From contig JBCBMO010000001.1 of assembly GCA_039822785.1 (NCBI GenBank), positions 186,001 through 250,000 on the forward strand: a stretch of 64,000 nucleotides of DNA, in the 5' to 3' direction. The notes under the pieces were generated by a model. That model made no database searches. It was not told the DNA's origin and saw only the letters and a list, made by a program, of their open reading frames with translations. Numbering within the stretch: position 1 is the first letter of the stretch; each line of letters starts with the position of its first letter. The position numbers and the translations under genes are program-made. Positions 25,429 to 34,588 of this stretch are shown in pieces. This DNA comes from Thermohalobaculum sp039822785 (lineage in GTDB: Bacteria > Pseudomonadota > Alphaproteobacteria > Rhodobacterales > Rhodobacteraceae).

Positions 25429-28400
25429 ATGGGTACCTCTTTCAGCGATTTCTTCGGCACCGCCGGCAACGACACGCAGACGGGCACGGAAGGCAACGAT
25501 CGCTTCTTCCTCTACGGTGAGCAGGGCACCGACCGGATCTCGACGCTAGGTGGCGCGGATCAGGTGGTCTTCGACGGCAGCTTCGTCACGCCGCCGAACG
25601 GCATCGTCATCATCGAGGACTGGGACCCCGAAAACGACGTCATCGTCGCGCTGGATGGTCTGGACATCGGTGTGACGCAGGGCCGGAGCGGGGCCTTCCT
25701 GTTCAACGACAACGGGATCTTTGCGCGACTGCCGGGCGTTGGCCGCGACGACGTGGTGATCGTCACCGAGCTGATCGAGCCCGAGCCGGTCTTCACCCTG
25801 GAGCTGCTCCACATCGCCGACCAGGAGGCCAATGCCTCGGTCATCGACAACATCGACAACCTTTCAGCGGTGCTGAACGCCCTGCGTGACGAGGACCTGG
25901 GCGACGACGAGATCGCCGACAACACGCTCACGCTGTCCTCGGGCGATGCGATCATCCCGGGCCTGTTCTTCGACGCGTCCGAGGCGGTCTTTGGCTCGGC
26001 CGGCATCGCCGACATCCAGATCCAGAACGAGCTTGGCATCGAGGCGATCGCGCTCGGCAACCACGAGTTCGACCTGGGTACCGCGTTCCTTGCCGATCTC
26101 ATCGACGGCTCGACACCGGGTGACTTCTCGGCGCTCACCGGCACCGACCTCGATGGGCTGGACTTTGAGGGCGCCGACTTCCCCTACCTCTCGGCCAACC
26201 TGGGCTTCGACACCGACCCGAACCTAGCCCCGCTGGAAGTCGCCGGCGGTCAGGACACCGACACGCTGAGCCAGGTCGTCACCTCATCCTCCGTCTCGGA
26301 CGTGAACGGCGAGTTGATCGGCATCGTGGGTGCCACGGTGCCGACGATCGACTCGATCTCGAGCGCCGGCGACGATCTGGGCATCTTCCCGGAGAGCTTC
26401 GACTCCAACCCCACGGACGAACAGCTGGATGCGCTGGCGGCGATCCTGCAGGCCGAGGTCGATGCGCTGCTCGCTGACAACCCGACCATGAACAAGGTGA
26501 TCCTGCTGAGCCACATGCAGCAGATCACCATCGAGCAGGCCCTGGCCGAGCGGCTGGAGAACGTCGACATCATCGTTGCGGGCGGCTCGAACACGCGTCT
26601 GTTCGATGAGGACGACCGCCCGCGCGACGGCGACAGCGTCCAGGGCGAATACCCGATCTTTGTCGAGAACGCCGGCGGCACGAGCACCGCCGTGGTCAAC
26701 ACCGACGGCACCTACAAATACGTGGGTCGTCTGGTCATCGGCTTCGACGAAGACGGCAACATCATCGAGGAAACCTACGACCCGACGATCTCGGGTGCTT
26801 ATGCGACCGACGATCAGGGTGTCGCGGACCTGGACGCGGCCGGGCTGGTCGATCCGGAGATCGATGCGATCACCGACGCGATCCAGGCCGAGATCGTCTC
26901 GACCGAGAGCAATGTCTTCGGCGTCTCGGACGTGTTCCTGAACGGCAACCGCTCGGGCACCTTCACGGCCGACGATCCGGACGGCGTGCGCACGCAGGAG
27001 ACCAACCTCGGCAACCTGACCGCCGATGCGAACCTGGCCTATGCCAACGACATCATCGCGGCCGAGACCCTCGGCGATCCGGTTGTCGTCTCGATCAAGA
27101 ACGGCGGCGGCATCCGAGCCAACATCGGCGAGATCGTGGTGCCCGCCGGCGGCACTGAGGCGATCCGCCTGCCGAACTCCCCGGTGCTCGACGAGAACGG
27201 CGTCGAGGTGAAGCCCGAGGGCGGCATCAGCCAGAACGACATCGCAACGACGCTGTCCTTCAACAATGGCCTCACTCTGCTCGACATCACGCGCAGCGAG
27301 TTGGTCGACTTCCTCGAAGGCTCCGTCGCGGCGCTGCCGGGCGTGTCCGGCGGCTTCCCCCAGATCTCCGGGCTCAAGTTCTCCTTCGACGAGACCCAGA
27401 CCGCGCAGACCTACGACGATGACGGCAACATCGAGGTTGCGGGTGAGCGCGTCCAGAACGCCGGCATCTTCGACGAGAACGACAACCTGATCGCCGAGTT
27501 GGTGCGCGACGGCGAGTTGGTCGGCGACCCCAACGAGACCTTCCGCATTGTCACGCTCGACTTCCTTGCCGACAGCGGCGACGAGATCCTTTCGAACCTG
27601 TCGAACCCCAACCGCCTGGATCTGCAGGATCTGGACGACGATGGGGTCGAGGACGGCGTCACGACCGGCGTCGCGACCTTCTCCGACGACGGCTCGGAGC
27701 AAGACGCGCTGGCCGAGTACCTGGCCGAGAACTTCCCGGACGCCGACAACGCCTTCACCCAGGCAGACACCGGCCCGGCACAGGACGAGCGCATCCAGAA
27801 CCTGCTCTTCCGCGAAGATACCGTTCTGCCCGAGCCGGAGCCCTTCACCCTGGAGCTCCTGCACATCGCCGACCAGGAGGCGAACGCCGCGGTCATCGAC
27901 AACATCGACAACCTCTCGGCGGTGCTGAATGCGCTGCGCGACGAGGACCTGGGCGAGGATGGGGTTCTTGACAACACGCTGACGCTCTCCTCGGGCGATG
28001 CAATCATCCCGGGCCTCTTCTTCGACGCCTCCGAGGCGGTCTTTGGTTCGGCCGGCATCGCGGACATCCAGATCCAGAACGAGCTCGGCATCGAAGCGAT
28101 CGCCCTCGGCAACCACGAGTTCGACCTCGGCACCGAATTCCTCGCCGACCTGATCGATGGTTCCGTGCCGGGTGACTTCTCCGCGCTCACCGGCACCGAC
28201 CTCGATGGGCTGGACTTTGAGGGCGCCGACTTCCCCTATCTGTCGGCCAACCTGGGCTTCGACACCGATCCCTTCCTGGCGCCGCTCGAGGTTGAGGGCG
28301 GTCAGGACACCGACACGCTGAGCCAGGTCGTCACCTCGTCCTCGGTCTCGGACGTGAACGGCGAACTGATCGGCATCGTGGGTGCCACGGTGCCGACGAT

Positions 28401-31400
28401 CGACTCGATCTCCAGCGCCGGCGACGATCTGGGCATCTTCCCCGCGAGCTTCGACTCGACGCCGACCGACGCGCAGCTCGACGAGCTTGCAGCGATCCTG
28501 CAGGCAGAGGTCGACGCGCTGCTCGCCGACAACCCGACCATGAACAAGGTGATCCTGCTGAGCCACATGCAGCAGATCACGATCGAGCAGGCCCTCGCGG
28601 AGCGGCTGGAGAACGTCGACATCATCGTCGCCGGCGGCTCGAACACCCGACTGTTTGACGAAGATGATCGGCCGCGCGACGGCGACAGCGTCCAGGGCGA
28701 GTACCCGATCTTCGTCGAGAACGCGGGCGGCACGAGCACCGCGGTGGTGAACACCGACGGCACCTACAAATACGTCGGTCGCCTCGTCATCGACTTCGAC
28801 GAGGACGGGAACATCATCGAGGAAAGCTACGATCCCACGGTCTCTGGCGCCTATGCGACCGACGATCAGGGCGTCACCGATCTCGGGGCCGAAGGGCTGG
28901 TCGACCCGGAGATCGATGCGATCACCGACGCGATCCAGGCCGAGATCGTCTCGACCGAGAGCAATGTCTTCGGCGTCTCGGACGTGTTCCTGAACGGCAA
29001 CCGCTCGGGCACCTTCACGGCCGACGACCCGGACGGCGTGCGCACGCAGGAGACCAACCTCGGCAACCTCACCGCCGATGCGAACCTCGCCTATGCCAAC
29101 GACATCATCGAGGCGGGCAGCCTGGGTGATCCGGTTCAGATCTCGATCAAGAACGGCGGCGGCATCCGCGCCAACATCGGCGAGATCGTGGTGCCCGCCG
29201 GCGGTACCGAGGCGATCCGCGTGCCGAACTCGTCGGTGGTGGACGAGAACGGCATCGAGGTGAAGCCCGAGGGCGGCATCAGCCAGAACGACATCGGCAC
29301 CGCCCTGTCCTTCAACAACGGTCTCGCCGTTGTCGACGTGACCCGGGCCGAGCTCGTCGAACTCCTCGAAGGCGGGGTGAGCGCCCTGCCGAGCGTGGAC
29401 GGCGGCTTCCTGCAGATCTCGGGCATCAAGTTCTCCTTCGACGAGACGCAGCAAGCGCAGGTCCGCGACGGGGACGGCAACATCACGACGCCCGGTGAGC
29501 GCGTTCAGAACGCCGGTGTCTTCGACGAGAACGACAACCTGGTCGCCGTGCTGGTTCAAGATGGTGAGTTGGTCGGCGATCCGAACGAGACGTTCCGGGT
29601 GGTTACGCTGGACTTCCTGCTGGACTTCGGCGACCCGATCCTGGCGACCCTGAACGACCTGTCGGCCCCCAACCGCCTCGATCTCTTCGACCTCGACGAC
29701 GACGGTGTGGACGATGGAGCCACCACGGGCGTCGCCACCTTCTCGGAGGATGGCACCGAGCAGGACGCGCTGGCCGAGTACCTGGCCGAGAACTTCCCGG
29801 ACGCGGACAACGCCTTCAACGAGGCTGACACCGGTCCGGCGCTGGACGAGCGCATCCAGAACCTGACGTTCCGCGCCGACACGGTCCTGCCCGAGCCGCC
29901 GACGACCGATGTCGTCATCAACGAGGTCCTCGGCAGCACCACGAGCACGGACGCGGAGTACATCGAGCTCTTCGGTGTGGCGGGGACCTCGCTCGAAGGT
30001 CTTAGCCTGATCGTCGTCGAGGGTGACGACGAAGCGTCCACCGGCTCGATCGACTTCCAGTTCGACTTCGGCGCCGGCGACGCTCTCGGCGAAAACGGCT
30101 TCTTCCTGCTCGCCTCGCCGGAGGCCGTGAACGTCTATGGGGTCACGCCGAACCAGGCGATTAGTGACAACTCGATCGAAAACAGCGCCTACACGATCGC
30201 GCTGGTGTCGACCGACAGCATCACGGGCTCGAGCGTCACGGGCGCCGAGTTGGTCGTCGACAGCGTCGCCTTGGCCGATGGGGACAACGGTGGCACGGGC
30301 GGTGTCGACGAGAGCCTGAACACCTTCTTCTTCGGCGCGCCGGTTATCGGGCCGGACGGCACGTTCCTGCCGGCTGGCGTGGGGCGGATCGAGGATGGTG
30401 TCGACACCGATGCCGCTGGCGACTGGCAGATCCTGAGCTTCAACAACGAGACGCCGCCGAACACACCGCAGGCGGGCCTCGACTTGAGCCCGGCGGTGCT
30501 GGACGTCGAAGAGGTGGGCAACGTCCTGCTGGACGGCGGTGCCGAGATCGTCGACTTCGACCCGATCACGCAGCAGGCCTTCGTCACCTCCGGCGACGGC
30601 GTGCAGGTGGTCGACATGAGCGACCCGACCAACCCGGTCGAGACGGATCTCCTGGACCCGCTGACGCTTGGCTTCGACAGCAGCGAGGTGACCTCGGTCG
30701 CCGTGTCGGGCAACTTGGTGGCGGCCTCGCTGCCGGACAGCACCGGCACGGACAACGGCCGGATCCTGTTCTTCACCGCCGATACGCTGGAGTTCCTGGG
30801 GGTCGTGCAGGTGGGCCCGTTGCCCGACAGCGTCGCCTGGAACGACGCGGGCACCCACCTGGTTGTCGCCAACGAGGGCGAGAGCGCGGGCGACGAGAAC
30901 GAGCCGGCGGCCGATCCGAACCCCGAGGGCTCGATCTCGATCATCGAGGTCAACGCGGCGAACCCGACCATCTCGACGGTGACGACCCTCGGCTTCGGCG
31001 CGCTGACCGACGCGGTCCTGCGCATCAACCCGGCGGCGCCGAGCACGGCGGCGGACATCGAGCCCGAGTTCGTCAAGGTCCTGGGCAACACCGCCGGCAT
31101 CACCCTGCAGGAGAACAACGGCATCCTGGTGATCCCGGATGTGACCAACCCGCCGGCCGAGCTGACGGATGCCAACGTCTTCACCGCGGGCACCACCGAC
31201 TTTAGCCAGGGCACGGGCATCGACCCGTCGAACGAGGACGGCGGGATCGACATCAACCCCGAGCCGATCCTGGGTCTCAACCAGCCTGACGGTCACGACC
31301 TCGTCCTCATCGACGGCGTCGCCTACGTGGTGACGGCGAACGAGGGCGACGGGCGCGGCGACGATCCCTTCGTGGATGGCGGCGACATCGCCCGCGGCGC

Positions 31401-34400
31401 TGATCTGCTGACCCTCGAGAACCCAGAGTCGCCAGGCGATCCGCTCCTCGATCCGACCATCTTCGACGCGGCCTTCCAGGATCGTCTCGATGACGACGCC
31501 GATCTCGGCCGGCTCGAGTTCTCGGTGATCGACGGCGACACGGACGGCGATGGCGATATCGACCAGCTCCATGCCTTCGGCGGCCGCAGCTTCTCGATCT
31601 TCAACGTCGAGACCGGCGAGGAGGTGTTCAACTCGGGCACCGAGATCGAGTTCCTGACCTCGCAGCTAGTGCCGGAGATCTTCAACTCCGACGAGAGCGA
31701 TCCGGACGAGTTCGACGACCGCTCGGACGATGGCGGGCCGGAGCCCGAGGGCGTCGTGGTCGGCCAGGTCGGCGACACCATCTACGCCTTCGTCGGGCTG
31801 GAGCGTGTCGGCGGCGTCATGGTCTACGACATCACCGATCCGGCGAACGCCACCTTCGACCAGTACATCCCCGCACAGGTCGGCGATGGCCCCGTAAACG
31901 CCGGCCCCGAAGGGCTGGAGTTCATCCCGGCCGAGGACAGCCCCACGGGTCAGGCCCTGCTGGTGGTGTCGGCCGAGGACAGCTCGACGCTGGCGGTCTA
32001 CACGATCGAGGACGGCCGCAACTTCCAGCTGGTCTCGGCGGTCCAGGGCTCCACGGCTGCGGGCGACGGCGACCGAACGGTCGGTGTCGACGACGTCAGC
32101 CCGCTGGAGGGTCAGGAAGTCACGGTGACCGCGATCGTCACCGCCGACTTCACCGGCGATGGCAGCCTGGGCGGCTTCACGATCCAGGAGGAGGACGCCG
32201 ACAGCGACGGCGACGACACCACCTCGGAGGGCATCTTCATCCAGGCGCCCGACGCGATGGTCGAGCTTGGCGATCTGGTGCAGGTCACCGGCATCGTGCA
32301 GGAGGTCGACGGCGAGACGCGGATCATCGCTGATGTCGTCACCACGATCTCCAGCGACAACGACCTGCCGACCGCCACCGTGGTGGAGTTCCCGACCGCG
32401 GATGTCCTCATCGATCAGGACGGTGACTTCGTCGCCGACCTCGAGGCCTACGAGGGCATGCTGGTCACGATCCCCGAGGATCTGTTCGTCACCGAGCTGT
32501 TCCAGCTGGATCGCTTCGGCACCATCCGCGTGAGCTCGGAGGGCCGCCTGGAGCAGTTCACCGAGAACAACACCCCGGATGCGGACGGCTTCGAGCAGCA
32601 CCTGCGCGATGTGGCATCGCGCTCGCTGGTGCTGGACGACGGGCTGTCGACCCAGAACCCGGACCCGATCTTCATCCCCGATGGCGACGACAACGTGCTG
32701 TCGGCGGGCGAGGACTTCCGCATGGGCGACACGCTGGCCAATGTGACCGGCGTCATCACCTACAGCGAGGATCCCACGGGGTCGGAGGAGCCGGAGTTCC
32801 GGATCCACACGCCCGAGGCCGACTACACCAACGCCAACCCGCGCCCGACCGAGGCCGAGGACGTGGGCGGCAACCTCAAGGTGGCGACGTTCAACGTGCT
32901 GAACTTCTTCACCACCCTCGACACCTTCCCGGGGACCGAGGGCGTGGGCGCCGACGGCACGCTGGACCCCCGCGGTGCGGACACCAACCCGCAGAACGCG
33001 GTGGATGGTGTCGGCGAGACCGACGAGTTCGACCGTCAGCTCGAGAAGCTGGTGAACGCCATCGAGGAGATCGACAGCGATATCATCGGCCTCAGCGAGC
33101 TGGAGAACGACTTCCTCGACCCAGGCATCCGGCCGGTGGACACCGACGCCCAGGGCGACCGCACCTTCGCCATCGCGGAGCTGGTGGAGGCCCTGAACGC
33201 CTCGGCCGGGGCCGAGGTCTGGGGCTTTGCCGATCCGGGCGTCGAGAACGTCGGGACGGACGCGATCTCGACCGGCATCATCTATCGCACCGATGCGGTC
33301 ACCCAGGTCGGCACCACCGAGTTCCTGGTCTTCACGGAGGCAAGCTCCGCGGCGACCCAGGCCGTGGCGGATGTCCTCAACCCCTTCGTGGATGGGGACG
33401 ATCAGCTCACCAACCTGCAGCGTAACCGTCCGGCGGTCGCCGCCACCTTCGAGGACGAGAACGGCGAGCGGGTCACGGTGGCGGTCAACCACTACAAGTC
33501 CAAGGGCGACAGCGGCCTCGAGGACCTGGCGGAGGCCGCTCAGGAAGCGCTCGACGGTGGCGAGATGGGCTTCACCCAGGCCGATATCGATGCGCTGCTG
33601 GCCGACCCGAACTACGACCAGAACGACGGTGCGGCCTTCTGGAATGCGGTGCGGACCGATGCGTCTAACGAGCTGGTCGCCTGGCTCGACACCGATCCCA
33701 CGGGCGGCGGCACCGACAACATCCTCGTCGTCGGCGATCTCAACTCCTACAAGGAGGAGGATCCGGTCACCGCGCTCGAGGATGCGGGCTACGGCAACCT
33801 GGCCGAGATCTTCGAGGCCGACGACACCGGCAGCTTCGTCTTCGACGGTCAGCTCGGGACGCTCGACTACATCTTCGCCAACGAAGATGTGCTCGGCGAT
33901 GTCACCGGGGCGACGATCTACGACATCAACTCGCCCGAGCCGGACGTCTTCGACTTCAACCTGGAGTTCGGCCGCGATCCGGCACTGTTCTCGGACGACA
34001 CCAGTTTCCGCAGCTCCGACCACGATCCGGTGATCGCGGGTCTGGATCTGACGGGCGCCGGGATCGTCGCGGACTTCGTCGGCACCTCGGCGAACGACAC
34101 TGTCACGGGTACCGAAGGCAACGACACCTTCTCGCAGTTCGGTGCGCAGGGCATGGACCGGATCACCACCCTGGACGGGATGGACCAGATCATCTTCGGG
34201 CCGGAGATCAATGCGCCGGGTCGCGGGATGGTGACGGTGGTCGATTTCGACGCCGCCAACGACATCATCGTCCAGAGCGGGATCGACATCGGGGTCACCC
34301 AGGGTCGCGGCGATGTCCTTCTGTTCAGCGACGCCGGCATCTTCGCCCGCCTCGTCGACACGGACCGAGCGGATGTCCAGATCATCGACGATATGATGAT

Positions 34401-34404
34401 CTAA
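25429..34404 (+). CDS. Giant multidomain secreted nuclease/5'-nucleotidase, predicted type I substrate
   Basis: A 2991-residue, strongly acidic protein with no cysteine at all and no signal peptide. Order: N-cap (8-112, GTAGND/GTEGND repeats); metallophosphatase/5'-nucleotidase module 1 (122-803) and module 2 (806-1490), each with SSGDAIIPG, ALGNHEFD, VILLSHMQQ and the 5'-nucleotidase C motif NGGGIRA; lamin-tail-like domain (about 1494-1685); choice-of-anchor-I repeat domain (about 1690-2210); OB-fold (about 2220-2400); and an ExeM/NucH-type endonuclease/exonuclease/phosphatase domain (2485-2875). In the last, Asn2489, Glu2557, His2688, GDLN near 2770 and SDHDP at 2863 cover the catalytic set. 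A C-cap (2883-2986) is homologous to the N-cap. It likely degrades extracellular DNA and frees phosphate. ATG 25429 has AGGGA upstream. A type I ABC transporter and HlyD adaptor follow. Confidence 0.85.
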   Translation: MGTSFSDFFGTAGNDTQTGTEGNDRFFLYGEQGTDRISTLGGADQVVFDGSFVTPPNGIVIIEDWDPENDVIVALDGLDIGVTQGRSGAFLFNDNGIFARLPGVGRDDVVIVTELIEPEPVFTLELLHIADQEANASVIDNIDNLSAVLNALRDEDLGDDEIADNTLTLSSGDAIIPGLFFDASEAVFGSAGIADIQIQNELGIEAIALGNHEFDLGTAFLADLIDGSTPGDFSALTGTDLDGLDFEGADFPYLSANLGFDTDPNLAPLEVAGGQDTDTLSQVVTSSSVSDVNGELIGIVGATVPTIDSISSAGDDLGIFPESFDSNPTDEQLDALAAILQAEVDALLADNPTMNKVILLSHMQQITIEQALAERLENVDIIVAGGSNTRLFDEDDRPRDGDSVQGEYPIFVENAGGTSTAVVNTDGTYKYVGRLVIGFDEDGNIIEETYDPTISGAYATDDQGVADLDAAGLVDPEIDAITDAIQAEIVSTESNVFGVSDVFLNGNRSGTFTADDPDGVRTQETNLGNLTADANLAYANDIIAAETLGDPVVVSIKNGGGIRANIGEIVVPAGGTEAIRLPNSPVLDENGVEVKPEGGISQNDIATTLSFNNGLTLLDITRSELVDFLEGSVAALPGVSGGFPQISGLKFSFDETQTAQTYDDDGNIEVAGERVQNAGIFDENDNLIAELVRDGELVGDPNETFRIVTLDFLADSGDEILSNLSNPNRLDLQDLDDDGVEDGVTTGVATFSDDGSEQDALAEYLAENFPDADNAFTQADTGPAQDERIQNLLFREDTVLPEPEPFTLELLHIADQEANAAVIDNIDNLSAVLNALRDEDLGEDGVLDNTLTLSSGDAIIPGLFFDASEAVFGSAGIADIQIQNELGIEAIALGNHEFDLGTEFLADLIDGSVPGDFSALTGTDLDGLDFEGADFPYLSANLGFDTDPFLAPLEVEGGQDTDTLSQVVTSSSVSDVNGELIGIVGATVPTIDSISSAGDDLGIFPASFDSTPTDAQLDELAAILQAEVDALLADNPTMNKVILLSHMQQITIEQALAERLENVDIIVAGGSNTRLFDEDDRPRDGDSVQGEYPIFVENAGGTSTAVVNTDGTYKYVGRLVIDFDEDGNIIEESYDPTVSGAYATDDQGVTDLGAEGLVDPEIDAITDAIQAEIVSTESNVFGVSDVFLNGNRSGTFTADDPDGVRTQETNLGNLTADANLAYANDIIEAGSLGDPVQISIKNGGGIRANIGEIVVPAGGTEAIRVPNSSVVDENGIEVKPEGGISQNDIGTALSFNNGLAVVDVTRAELVELLEGGVSALPSVDGGFLQISGIKFSFDETQQAQVRDGDGNITTPGERVQNAGVFDENDNLVAVLVQDGELVGDPNETFRVVTLDFLLDFGDPILATLNDLSAPNRLDLFDLDDDGVDDGATTGVATFSEDGTEQDALAEYLAENFPDADNAFNEADTGPALDERIQNLTFRADTVLPEPPTTDVVINEVLGSTTSTDAEYIELFGVAGTSLEGLSLIVVEGDDEASTGSIDFQFDFGAGDALGENGFFLLASPEAVNVYGVTPNQAISDNSIENSAYTIALVSTDSITGSSVTGAELVVDSVALADGDNGGTGGVDESLNTFFFGAPVIGPDGTFLPAGVGRIEDGVDTDAAGDWQILSFNNETPPNTPQAGLDLSPAVLDVEEVGNVLLDGGAEIVDFDPITQQAFVTSGDGVQVVDMSDPTNPVETDLLDPLTLGFDSSEVTSVAVSGNLVAASLPDSTGTDNGRILFFTADTLEFLGVVQVGPLPDSVAWNDAGTHLVVANEGESAGDENEPAADPNPEGSISIIEVNAANPTISTVTTLGFGALTDAVLRINPAAPSTAADIEPEFVKVLGNTAGITLQENNGILVIPDVTNPPAELTDANVFTAGTTDFSQGTGIDPSNEDGGIDINPEPILGLNQPDGHDLVLIDGVAYVVTANEGDGRGDDPFVDGGDIARGADLLTLENPESPGDPLLDPTIFDAAFQDRLDDDADLGRLEFSVIDGDTDGDGDIDQLHAFGGRSFSIFNVETGEEVFNSGTEIEFLTSQLVPEIFNSDESDPDEFDDRSDDGGPEPEGVVVGQVGDTIYAFVGLERVGGVMVYDITDPANATFDQYIPAQVGDGPVNAGPEGLEFIPAEDSPTGQALLVVSAEDSSTLAVYTIEDGRNFQLVSAVQGSTAAGDGDRTVGVDDVSPLEGQEVTVTAIVTADFTGDGSLGGFTIQEEDADSDGDDTTSEGIFIQAPDAMVELGDLVQVTGIVQEVDGETRIIADVVTTISSDNDLPTATVVEFPTADVLIDQDGDFVADLEAYEGMLVTIPEDLFVTELFQLDRFGTIRVSSEGRLEQFTENNTPDADGFEQHLRDVASRSLVLDDGLSTQNPDPIFIPDGDDNVLSAGEDFRMGDTLANVTGVITYSEDPTGSEEPEFRIHTPEADYTNANPRPTEAEDVGGNLKVATFNVLNFFTTLDTFPGTEGVGADGTLDPRGADTNPQNAVDGVGETDEFDRQLEKLVNAIEEIDSDIIGLSELENDFLDPGIRPVDTDAQGDRTFAIAELVEALNASAGAEVWGFADPGVENVGTDAISTGIIYRTDAVTQVGTTEFLVFTEASSAATQAVADVLNPFVDGDDQLTNLQRNRPAVAATFEDENGERVTVAVNHYKSKGDSGLEDLAEAAQEALDGGEMGFTQADIDALLADPNYDQNDGAAFWNAVRTDASNELVAWLDTDPTGGGTDNILVVGDLNSYKEEDPVTALEDAGYGNLAEIFEADDTGSFVFDGQLGTLDYIFANEDVLGDVTGATIYDINSPEPDVFDFNLEFGRDPALFSDDTSFRSSDHDPVIAGLDLTGAGIVADFVGTSANDTVTGTEGNDTFSQFGAQGMDRITTLDGMDQIIFGPEINAPGRGMVTVVDFDAANDIIVQSGIDIGVTQGRGDVLLFSDAGIFARLVDTDRADVQIIDDMMI
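25450..25764 (+). repeat. N-terminal cap, homologous to C-terminal cap of the same protein
   Basis: This encodes residues 8-112. It shares with residues 2883-2986 the series GTxxND-TxTGTEGND, a G-QG-DRI-TL-G-DQ stretch, then DIGVTQGR, F-D-GIFARL and R-DV-I, in the same order with similar spacing. GTEGND resembles a short RTX-like calcium turn. Two copies at opposite ends suggest a duplicated secretion or stability cap. Confidence 0.8.
25792..27837 (+). repeat. 5'-nucleotidase module copy 1
   Basis: This encodes residues 122-803. It is in tandem with copy 2 at a constant 2052-base offset over most of its length. DNA identity is patchy: some blocks are almost identical (for example about 26863-27025 against 28915-29077), others clearly diverged. 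Confidence 0.9.
27844..29898 (+). repeat. 5'-nucleotidase module copy 2
   Basis: This encodes residues 806-1490, the second copy of the module. It keeps the same motifs and the same departures from UshA-type metal ligands. A small length difference near the C-terminal end (DPILATLNDLSAPN against DEILSNLSNPN) accounts for the three extra residues. Confidence 0.9.
34075..34386 (+). repeat. C-terminal cap, homologous to N-terminal cap
   Basis: This encodes residues 2883-2986. See the N-cap entry for shared motifs. The final residues after the cap are DDMMI. The cap contains, or is, the likely C-terminal type I secretion signal. Confidence 0.8.
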
Positions 34405-34408
34405 CCCG

Positions 34409-34479
34409 GAGGCGCCCGGTGGCGCCTCGTGGAAACCGAATGGTGAGCGGCATCCCCTAAACGGGGGATGCCGTTTTCT
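34409..34479 (+). terminator. Double hairpin terminator after the giant gene
   Basis: The first hairpin is GAGGCGCC (34409-34416), loop CGGT, GGCGCCTC (34421-34428). The second is CGGCATCCCC (34448-34457), loop TAAACG, GGGGATGCCG (34464-34473), directly followed by TTTTCTCT. The second is a classical intrinsic terminator and should insulate or attenuate the transporter genes downstream. Confidence 0.85.
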
Positions 34480-34588
34480 CTCGATGGCGCGGCGGGCCGC
34501 CCGGTTGGCGCCCAGGGCACGATCCGATAGACACGGGTCGGCGCGGGGTCGGGGGTGCGGTGTCCCCGCCAGACAAGGAGCAGACAGG

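Noticed and set aside
26284..31572. Very long open frame (about 1760 codons) on the minus strand inside the giant gene, and another at 31666-34599
   Set aside because: These are shadow frames from the repetitive Asp/Gly/Val-rich, GC-ending codons of the plus-strand gene. Their proteins are low-complexity His/Arg/Val/Asp-rich with no family motifs, whereas the plus strand holds clear domains.
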